A stretch of 5,244 nt of DNA, from positions 1-5,244 of the forward strand of contig NJEB01000056.1 in the NCBI GenBank assembly GCA_002254975.1, read 5' to 3'. Shown piece by piece: positions 1 to 5,244 of this stretch. This DNA is from Candidatus Hecatellales archaeon ex4484_218 (GTDB lineage: Archaea; Thermoproteota; Bathyarchaeia; Hecatellales; Hecatellaceae). The number at the start of each line of letters is the position of its first letter. Position 1 is the stretch's first letter. Under the pieces are notes generated by a model that did not search any database, had not been told where the DNA came from, and was given only the letters and a program-made list of their open reading frames with translations. The position numbers and the translations under genes are program-made.

Positions 1-726
1 GGCTCTGTTAAGGCTGTTAACCAAGTAAATTTAAAGGTTGGTAGGGGTTGTATTCATGGTTTACTTGGTCCTAATGGTTCTGGAAAATCTACGTTGATGA
101 AGATGATTTTAGGTCTTGTTAAGCCTGACCAAGGAAATATTAAGGTTTATGGTTTGGATGTTTGGAAAAATCCTGTTGAAGTTAAAAGGATGATTGGCTA
201 TGTTCCTGAAACACCCCAACTTTACGAATTTTTAACTGGGCTGGAATACTTAGATTTTGTTGGAGACTTATATGGAATTCCAAACAACGAGAAAAAAGAA
301 AGAATATTGGAGTTTTTGGATGCTTTTGAGCTTAAAGGTTACGAGAATAAGCTTATAGGTGGATATTCTCAAGGTATGAAGCAAAAATTGGCTATTATTG
401 CTGCATTACTCCATAAACCTAAACTGTTAATTTTGGATGAGCCTTTAAATGGTTTAGACCCTAAAACTGCAAAAATTGTTAAAGACCTAATCTACCGTTT
501 AGCTGGGGAAGGTGTTACAACATTATTTAGCACTCATATTTTAGAAATTGCTGAAACAATCTGTAAAAAAATTACAATAATGTATGAGGGTAAAATTTTG
601 GTTGAAGGTTCTCCTGATAAGCTTAGAAAATTAGCTGGAATGTCTAATTCAAGTTTAGAGGAAGTTTTTCTTAAATTAACTGGAACCAGTGATATTCAAC
701 AAATAGTTGAAGCTTTAGCTAAGTGA
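1..726 (+). CDS. ABC-2-type exporter ATP-binding protein (5' partial)
   Basis: This is the cytoplasmic ATPase that would power a membrane exporter, most likely the permease encoded two genes downstream. The frame is open from base 1, so the start lies outside the window; 241 residues are visible and roughly 10-25 N-terminal ones (A-loop region) are missing. In visible numbering the Walker A is GPNGSGKST at 23-31, the signature is YSQGMKQ at 122-128, Walker B is LLILDEP at 142-148, the D-loop is LNGLD at 149-153 and the switch histidine is H179 in STH. The usual Q-loop glutamine position is Glu (E70 in GYVPE), a common variant in this exporter subfamily. The C-terminal SLEEVFLKLTG is typical of CcmA/NatA/DrrA-like ATPases. 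All ATP-binding and hydrolysis motifs are intact, so it should be active. A TTG at 94 falls just after Walker A and cannot be the true start. The export substrate cannot be read from this subunit. Confidence 0.95.
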   Translation, partial: GSVKAVNQVNLKVGRGCIHGLLGPNGSGKSTLMKMILGLVKPDQGNIKVYGLDVWKNPVEVKRMIGYVPETPQLYEFLTGLEYLDFVGDLYGIPNNEKKERILEFLDAFELKGYENKLIGGYSQGMKQKLAIIAALLHKPKLLILDEPLNGLDPKTAKIVKDLIYRLAGEGVTTLFSTHILEIAETICKKITIMYEGKILVEGSPDKLRKLAGMSNSSLEEVFLKLTGTSDIQQIVEALAK

Positions 727-728
727 GG
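725..728 (+). promoter_or_regulatory. Ribosome binding site of the CPBP protease gene
   Basis: GAGG lies 7 bases before the TTG at 736 and overlaps the TGA stop (724-726) of the ATPase gene. It supports TTG as the start and suggests coupled translation of the two genes. Confidence 0.6.
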
Positions 729-735
729 ATTAAAA

Positions 736-1827
736 TTGGAGGTTGAAGATTTAAAAGTTTTAAAAAAAGAAACAAGCATATTTTTAATTTTAACTTTTAC
801 ATTAACCTATCTTCTATGTTTTATTCTTTGGTTTAACCTAACCCAAACATCCCAAACCTTAACAATGTTTGCTTGGAAAAAAATGGTTTTTGTTTTAATG
901 GCTCAACTTATGATGCTTATTCCAGCATTTTCAGCCTTAATCTTAAACCTATACCTATTTAAAAGGGGAAATTTAACACCTAAAAAAGCAAAAATATTTT
1001 TCTACTATTTTTTTGTTCTTACTGGAGTTTATGTGGTGGTTACCATTCTTGTTTTATGGAGACTTTTAACTTTTCCAGTTGTAAGCATCATTACAACAAC
1101 CATAATCTTAACTGGTGTTTTATTAATCTTTATTTTACATCTTAAAAAAGGTTGGAGGGAGGAGTTTAAAAAAACAAAAATTTCCTTTGGTAAACCATCC
1201 CTATATTTATGGTTTGGCTTAATGCTTGTAGGCTTCTATCTGCTTAACTCATTTCTAAATTGTGTATTTGGTTTTGGTATACCTGTTGATGTTGGTAAAG
1301 TTAAACATTTAATTTTTACACCCATCAGTTTACCTGTTGAACTTCTTCTACTTTTAATAGGTTTTCAAATGATTATTTTTGGCACAATTATGGGTTTACC
1401 CATACTTTTTGGTGAAGAATTTGGTTGGAGAATTTTTCTTCAGGAAAGATTAACAAAAATTTTTGGTAGGGTTAAAGGTGTATTGTTGCTGGGTGTGATT
1501 TGGGGTTTATGGCATGCACCAATTATTATGATGGGTCATAATTATCCTGGATACCCTATTCAAGGAGTATTTTTGATGACTTTATACACGGTTAATCTTT
1601 CAATTTTGCTTGGTTTTGCAGTTTTTAGGTCTGGGAATGTTTGGCTTCCAAGTTTTCTTCATGGAATTAACAATCAAACCTTATCCTACCTAACCCTATA
1701 CATTTGTAAACCTATAGACCCATTCTACTGTTTTGGTTTAGGTTTGTATGGTCAAATATTGTTTGTTGCTGTAGCAGCCACCATCCTTTTAGGCTTTAAA
1801 GATTGGAGAGTACCGGAAAAATGGTAA
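736..1827 (+). CDS. CPBP family intramembrane glutamic endopeptidase
   Basis: This is a polytopic membrane protease of the CPBP (CAAX protease / bacteriocin-processing, Abi) family, 363 residues long. All three family motifs are present: EEFGWR (E227, E228, R232), WGLWH (W256, H260) and HGINN (H309, N313). These supply the catalytic glutamates and the histidine/asparagine site, so it should be active. About nine or ten hydrophobic segments are visible (near 14-34, 50-74, 86-110, 113-135, 155-178, 200-225, 247-267, 275-297, 302-322, 335-354). This is longer than minimal family members; the first 150 residues are an extra hydrophobic N-terminal part. The start is TTG: the ATPase stop TGA is in the same frame only 9 bases upstream, a GAGG motif is well placed, and the next methionine is at residue 44. 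Lying between an exporter ATPase and its permease, it may process or clear the exported molecule, or give self-immunity; that role is inferred. Its substrate is unknown, and prenyl-protein processing is not implied. Confidence 0.9.
   Translation: MEVEDLKVLKKETSIFLILTFTLTYLLCFILWFNLTQTSQTLTMFAWKKMVFVLMAQLMMLIPAFSALILNLYLFKRGNLTPKKAKIFFYYFFVLTGVYVVVTILVLWRLLTFPVVSIITTTIILTGVLLIFILHLKKGWREEFKKTKISFGKPSLYLWFGLMLVGFYLLNSFLNCVFGFGIPVDVGKVKHLIFTPISLPVELLLLLIGFQMIIFGTIMGLPILFGEEFGWRIFLQERLTKIFGRVKGVLLLGVIWGLWHAPIIMMGHNYPGYPIQGVFLMTLYTVNLSILLGFAVFRSGNVWLPSFLHGINNQTLSYLTLYICKPIDPFYCFGLGLYGQILFVAVAATILLGFKDWRVPEKW
1805..1808 (+). promoter_or_regulatory. Ribosome binding site deciding the permease start
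   Basis: GGAG (extending to GGAGAG at 1805-1810) lies inside the end of the protease gene, 10-12 bases before the ATG at 1821. It favours that ATG over the in-frame TTG at 1803, which itself overlaps the motif and has no such motif upstream. Confidence 0.5.
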
Positions 1828-3440
1828 AAATAAATTTTAAAACTGTTTTTAGGATTGCATGGATTTTTTCAACATCATCAATTAGGACCTCAACTAAAAG
1901 TCTCATTAACCCTAACAGTATACTTAGAAAACCAACAATTTTTTTGGTTGTTGATGTTATTACTTTTGTTGGGGTTTTTCTTTTAACAACAATTTTTCTC
2001 AACAAGATTTTAACAACTTTAAATGTTAAGGTTTTAGCCTTCCAAATTTTTGCTGGTTTTCCAGCTTTACTTACAATGTTTATGGTTATTTATGGGGTTT
2101 TATGGGAATTTAATCCTTCAACAAGAGGTATTTCAAAAGATACCATTAATTGGCTTCCGGTTAAACCTTCAGAATATGTTTTAGGTTCAGCTTTTTCTCT
2201 CCTATATGTTACCTTATGGGTTTTGGTTGCATGTTTAAGTTTAACTTTAGTTTTTGCTTTATATCTTGGATGGATAAATGTTTGGCTTATATTTTTAGGC
2301 TTATGTTTAACCTCAATTTTTATTGGTGCATTTTTTGCTGAAATTTTAAAAGATTTTATTGGAAAAATTTCTTTAAGCTTCTATAAAAGAGGTAGAATCG
2401 CAATCCCTGTGAGGATATTTACCACAATTATTTTGCTTGTGGCTATTATGATTGGCTTCAATGTAAACATTATGTATAAGTTTCTTCAAACTTTTGTTTC
2501 CCAAATAAGTTTAGCATGGTTTATTCCATTTTTTTGGTCTTCAATAACACTTACAAGTTTTTTTGAAGGTAATATTGTTCAAGCAACAATTTTCGGAATT
2601 TTAAGTTTAACTTTTTGTTTAGGAGTTTTCTGGGTTTCAGCCAAACTTAAATTTAAATTTTGGAGTTTAACACCAGCAACCATAACCTTTACCCAAACAA
2701 TCTACAAACCAAAAATAGGTTTCTTGAATAGGCTAGGTTTTAACCAACCAGCTGCAGCTTTAATCCGGAAAGATTTAAAAGCTTTAATCCGTAGGAGAGA
2801 AATGGTAGTACTTATAGCTTTACCAGTAGCTTTTACAACTCTAACCTTAATCAATACTTTTCTAGGTAGCCAAAAAATGAAGTTTGAAGTTGTTTATTTT
2901 AATCTTCTTTTAGCCCCATTTATTTTTGCACTATTAATATCTCTTGCAAGCATCGGTCAAGAAGGAAAATCAGTATGGAATATTTATGTTGCACCAATCT
3001 CAATCCAAGAATTAATTAAAGCTAAACTTGGTTTTACACTTCTTCTAACCATACCCATTTTAATTGGAGAACATTTAATACTTATCCCCCTTTTAAACAT
3101 AAATTTTCAAACTTTCCTAATTCTTCTACCGGTTTCCATGCTAGCCCTTACAGAAACAGTTTTAATAGGTTTAGGTTTTGGAGCAAAATATCCGGATTTT
3201 AGAACCATACCAAAAACACGTTTAGTAAGCCAAACAGGAGCTTTACTTGGCTTTCTAACCTGTGGAATAGCTGTATCAGCAACATTCTTACCCTTAATCA
3301 TCTACAAACTAAAAATTTTAAATCTAACCTTACCCTTAACCTTCACCCTAAGCCTAACCATAGCAGCAATCATCCTTATTTTAGCCTATAAACTCCTAAA
3401 AATAAGCTACAAAAACCTTTACAACAAAAAACCATCCTAA
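1821..3440 (+). CDS. ABC-2-type exporter permease, two fused half-units
   Basis: This is a membrane permease of 539 residues with about 12-13 hydrophobic segments, expected to form the export channel driven by the ATPase at the start of the operon. Two similar halves are visible. Each opens with a basic amphipathic stretch like the elbow helix of ABC-2 permeases (about residues 5-37, and 312-327 with IRKDLKALIRRRE). Each then has membrane segments and a cytoplasmic loop with the pattern P-(V/I)-x-x-x-E leading into a helix (LPVKPSE at 112-118, VAPISIQE at 390-397). Near 452-459, GFGAKYPDF resembles the conserved glycine/Pro-Asp-Phe loop of large two-half ABC-2 permeases. The ATG start overlaps the protease stop codon in ATGGTAA and has a GGAG upstream; an in-frame TTG at 1803 would add six residues and is less likely. 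No peptidase or solute-binding domain is visible. The tail is basic (KLLKISYKNLYNKKPS). Substrate unknown. The family call rests on topology and short motifs. Confidence 0.85.
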   Translation: MVKINFKTVFRIAWIFSTSSIRTSTKSLINPNSILRKPTIFLVVDVITFVGVFLLTTIFLNKILTTLNVKVLAFQIFAGFPALLTMFMVIYGVLWEFNPSTRGISKDTINWLPVKPSEYVLGSAFSLLYVTLWVLVACLSLTLVFALYLGWINVWLIFLGLCLTSIFIGAFFAEILKDFIGKISLSFYKRGRIAIPVRIFTTIILLVAIMIGFNVNIMYKFLQTFVSQISLAWFIPFFWSSITLTSFFEGNIVQATIFGILSLTFCLGVFWVSAKLKFKFWSLTPATITFTQTIYKPKIGFLNRLGFNQPAAALIRKDLKALIRRREMVVLIALPVAFTTLTLINTFLGSQKMKFEVVYFNLLLAPFIFALLISLASIGQEGKSVWNIYVAPISIQELIKAKLGFTLLLTIPILIGEHLILIPLLNINFQTFLILLPVSMLALTETVLIGLGFGAKYPDFRTIPKTRLVSQTGALLGFLTCGIAVSATFLPLIIYKLKILNLTLPLTFTLSLTIAAIILILAYKLLKISYKNLYNKKPS

Positions 3441-3444
3441 AAAC

Positions 3445-3455
3445 AAAAAATTTTT
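3445..3455. terminator. Bidirectional A/T-tract terminator between convergent genes
   Basis: The 20-base gap between the permease stop (3438-3440) and the deacetylase stop (3461-3463, minus strand) holds AAAAAATTTTT. This gives a T5 tract on the plus strand and a T6 tract on the minus strand, in the right place to end both operons. There is no stem-loop, which fits archaeal T-tract termination better than a bacterial intrinsic terminator. Confidence 0.5.
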
Positions 3456-3460
3456 AGTGC

Positions 3461-4210
3461 TTATCTAAATCCTTCAATGAATGCTTTAACATTTTTTCCT
3501 AAAACTTCTAAGTTATAGCCCCCTTCTAAAACGGCATATCTTCTTCCCTCACATTTATCTTCAGCAAAATTTTTTAGAAGTTTTCCTATTTGCCTATAAT
3601 CTTCTGTTAGAAGTATTCCTCCCCAATCTTCTAAATGTCTATCAAATCCAGCTGAAATTGCAAGTAGGTCGTAATTTTTTTGGGTTGATAAAAAACTGGA
3701 TAAACTTTCAAGCTGATATTCTCTGTTTCCACTGGGTAGATGGTAGTATGTAACATCTAAAACGTTTTTAAAAGTGTTTGCTGTCCCATCACCAAAATGT
3801 AGGTCAAAATCAACAATTAAAACTTTTTTCACTTTTCCTTCCCTTCTTAATTTTTCAACAGAAATTGCTAAATTGTTAAAGTAACAAAAACCCCAAGCAT
3901 GGTTTGGACTTGCATGATGACCTGGAGGTCTTATAAGACCAAAGGCTGGTTCTCCTTCAAAAGCCAATCTTGCAGCCTTAATTGCTCCACCAACAGCCAA
4001 TAAAGCAACCTTGTAAGCTTTAAGCCTCTTAACATTTTCAATATGGTTTTGAGTATGAACAAGTTGAAGGTCTTCCTCAGTTGCAGCTTCAGCCTCAACA
4101 AACTCAAATTTTTCTTTTAACTCATCATAAATACATTCGATTCTTCCAGGTTTAGATGCAGGATCACCAGAATAAACCTCTTTAAACCTTTCATGGTAAA
4201 CAATTTTCAA
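3461..4210 (-). CDS. Histone deacetylase family zinc amidohydrolase (compact)
   Basis: This is a soluble arginase/deacetylase-fold enzyme that removes acetyl groups from lysine side chains or small amines. Family members include histone deacetylases, AcuC and acetylpolyamine amidohydrolases. The active site is complete: RPPGHHA (H98, H99), GFCYFNN at 107-113, VDFDLHFGDGT with zinc ligands D136 and H138 and charge-relay D134 and D141, the third zinc ligand D190 in SAGFD, and the transition-state tyrosine Y232 in EGGY. The residue after the zinc histidine is Phe (F139), where many relatives have a second His; it is not a ligand. At 249 residues it is shorter than usual family members (300 or more), with the missing part mainly before the HH motif. 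The start is TTG: an in-frame TGA lies four codons upstream (4220-4222) and a GGTGA motif is 9 bases away. It follows a CoA-transferase-fold gene by 37 bases and may share its transcript. The true substrate (chromatin protein such as Alba, metabolic enzyme, or polyamine) cannot be told. Confidence 0.93.
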   Translation of the reverse strand: MKIVYHERFKEVYSGDPASKPGRIECIYDELKEKFEFVEAEAATEEDLQLVHTQNHIENVKRLKAYKVALLAVGGAIKAARLAFEGEPAFGLIRPPGHHASPNHAWGFCYFNNLAISVEKLRREGKVKKVLIVDFDLHFGDGTANTFKNVLDVTYYHLPSGNREYQLESLSSFLSTQKNYDLLAISAGFDRHLEDWGGILLTEDYRQIGKLLKNFAEDKCEGRRYAVLEGGYNLEVLGKNVKAFIEGFR

Positions 4211-4219
4211 ATTTAAACT

Positions 4220-4224
4220 TCACC
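4220..4224 (-). promoter_or_regulatory. Ribosome binding site of the deacetylase gene
   Basis: On the minus strand GGTGA lies 9 bases before the TTG at 4210 and matches the archaeal/bacterial anti-Shine-Dalgarno complement. The in-frame TGA inside it (4220-4222) excludes a longer protein, which together makes TTG the start. Confidence 0.6.
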
Positions 4225-4247
4225 AAAACATAGATTATTTTTAATAG

Positions 4248-5243
4248 TTAAATTATTTCTGATTTTTTAAATTCTTCGATTTCTTTTTGGTTGTAACCTA
4301 ACATTTTAAGGATTTCTTCTGTATGTTCACCGAATCCGGGTGCTGGTGTTCTAATTTTTCCTGGTGTTTCAGAAAATTTTATTGGTATTCCTAGAATTTT
4401 AATTTTCCCTATGGTTGGATGTTCAATTTCAACAGCCATTTTTCTATGGGTTATTTGTGGGTCTTGAAAAACTTCATCCAGAGAATATACTGGTCCAACA
4501 CAAACATCCATTTTTGAAAGTTCTTTAAACCATTCATCCCTAGTTTTTGTTTTAAAGATTTTTTTTAGAGCAGAAAAAATTTCTTCTCTTTTATTTGTAT
4601 CCCATTGATGTTCAGCAAATTCTTCTTTTCCAATTGCTTTACAAAGATTTCTCCAAAATCTTTCCTCAAGGCAACCTATACTTATATATTTTCCATCTTT
4701 AGCTTCGTAAACATTGTAACATGGAAAATATCCTGTTAGGTTTGTTCCACCTCTTTCCGGAGGTTTACCTTCAGCAAAATATAGGGCTGATGTATGGGTT
4801 AAAAGTGAAACAGCACCATCCGTCATGGAAACATCAATATATTGGCCTTTCCCTGTTTTTTCTCTAGCTATTAAAGCTATTAGGATGGATATGGTTGCAA
4901 GCATACATCCTCCAGCCAAATCTGCAATTTGAATTCCTGGAATGATAGGTGGACCACCATATTGACCTGTTAAACCTAAAATTCCTCCAATTGCAATATA
5001 GTTTATGTCATGACCAGGTAAATCTTTATATGGGCCATTTTGACCATAACCTGAAACTGAACAATAAACAATTTTTGGATTAATTTTTTTGATAGTTTCA
5101 TAATCAACTCCAAGACGTTTAGTTACACCAGGCCTAAAACTTTCAATAACCACATCTGATTTTTCAGCTAGCTTATAAAAAATTTCTTTACCTTTTTCTG
5201 TTTTTAGGTTTAAGGTTATACTTTTTTTGTTTCTATGAACGGA
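4248..5243 (-). CDS. CaiB/BaiF (class III CoA-transferase) family protein, alpha-methylacyl-CoA racemase-like (5' partial)
   Basis: This is a cytoplasmic enzyme of the interlocked-dimer family that includes formyl-CoA transferase, CaiB and alpha-methylacyl-CoA racemase. The frame stays open to the right window edge, so the first visible codon is Ser at 5243-5241; 331 residues are visible and about 50 N-terminal ones are missing. The visible start, SVHRNKKSITLNLKTEKGKE, is the typical family N-terminal region, followed by VIESFRPGV. A GTG at 5153 lies well inside the domain and is not the start. In visible numbering GHDINY carries H78 and IADLAGG carries D108, exactly 30 residues apart, as are His126 and Asp156 in the mycobacterial racemase. 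GKGQYIDVSMTDGAV follows, as in the family, and the small C-terminal GFGEHTEEIL lobe is present. This points to racemisation of 2-methyl-branched acyl-CoAs, although D108 also matches the aspartate that carries the acyl group in CoA-transferases. The fold is near certain; the racemase reading is moderately sure. The deacetylase gene follows 37 bases downstream. Confidence 0.92.
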   Translation of the reverse strand, partial: SVHRNKKSITLNLKTEKGKEIFYKLAEKSDVVIESFRPGVTKRLGVDYETIKKINPKIVYCSVSGYGQNGPYKDLPGHDINYIAIGGILGLTGQYGGPPIIPGIQIADLAGGCMLATISILIALIAREKTGKGQYIDVSMTDGAVSLLTHTSALYFAEGKPPERGGTNLTGYFPCYNVYEAKDGKYISIGCLEERFWRNLCKAIGKEEFAEHQWDTNKREEIFSALKKIFKTKTRDEWFKELSKMDVCVGPVYSLDEVFQDPQITHRKMAVEIEHPTIGKIKILGIPIKFSETPGKIRTPAPGFGEHTEEILKMLGYNQKEIEEFKKSEII

Positions 5244-5244
5244 A

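Noticed and set aside
94..96. TTG at 94 as start of the ATPase, and GTG at 5153 as start of the CoA-transferase-fold protein
   Set aside because: Both frames stay open to the window edges and the residues before them are conserved family sequence (Walker A in the first, the NLKTEKGKE region in the second), so both genes are simply cut by the window.
1681..1800. Possible intergenic promoter before the permease
   Set aside because: The region is coding for the protease C-terminus, and the genes overlap; no distinct promoter pattern stands out.
1796..2005. Open frame of 69 codons on the minus strand
   Set aside because: It lies antisense to the protease/permease junction, has no ribosome binding motif or recognisable protein, and is explained by the AT-rich membrane-protein coding sequence opposite.
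3107..3301. Open frame of 64 codons on the minus strand
   Set aside because: It is fully antisense to the permease, with basic, unrecognisable residues; a shadow frame.
3327..3360. Telomere-like CCTAACC/CCCTTAACC repeats
   Set aside because: The units are irregular and encode the Leu/Thr-alternating membrane segment of the permease; similar CCTAACC runs occur near 835 and 1687 for the same reason.
4225..4260. AT-rich, TATA-like stretch upstream of the deacetylase on the minus strand
   Set aside because: No clear BRE/TATA pair. A start 25 bases downstream would fall on or after the GGTGA ribosome binding site, and the whole region is AT-rich, so a separate promoter cannot be supported.

Overview
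The window reads as a slice of an AT-rich archaeal chromosome. Arginine is written mostly with AGA/AGG, two genes start with TTG behind Shine-Dalgarno-like GAGG or GGTGA motifs, and the only terminator-like element is an A/T tract with no hairpin. The archaeal assignment is an inference, perhaps 65-70 % sure; a Bathyarchaeia/Thermoproteota-type lineage would fit, but nothing here fixes the taxon. All five genes are real and tightly packed, with no gene-free stretch longer than 40 bases. Both window edges cut through genes.

Left half, plus strand (1-3440): a three-gene, closely spaced operon. It runs from an ABC-2-type exporter ATPase (5' end cut by the window edge), through a CPBP-family intramembrane glutamic protease, to a large ABC-2-type permease that looks like two fused half-permeases. 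The gaps are 9 bases and then a 7-base overlap, so the three are probably co-transcribed and translationally coupled. The ATPase and permease are expected to form one exporter. The protease, lying between them, is the most interesting part: it may mature, clear or protect against whatever the pump exports. The substrate is unknown.

Middle (3441-3460): a 20-base convergent junction with a symmetrical A6T5 tract that can act as a T-tract terminator in both directions.

Right half, minus strand (5243-3461): transcription enters from beyond the right edge. It first crosses a class III CoA-transferase-fold gene (CaiB/BaiF family, 5' end cut by the window edge) that carries the His/Asp pair of alpha-methylacyl-CoA racemase. 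After 37 bases it crosses a compact histone-deacetylase-fold amidohydrolase with a complete zinc site. The two may share a transcript; any functional link, for example acyl-CoA metabolism and deacetylation, is only a guess.

No RNA genes, CRISPR arrays, insertion sequences or attachment sites were seen.
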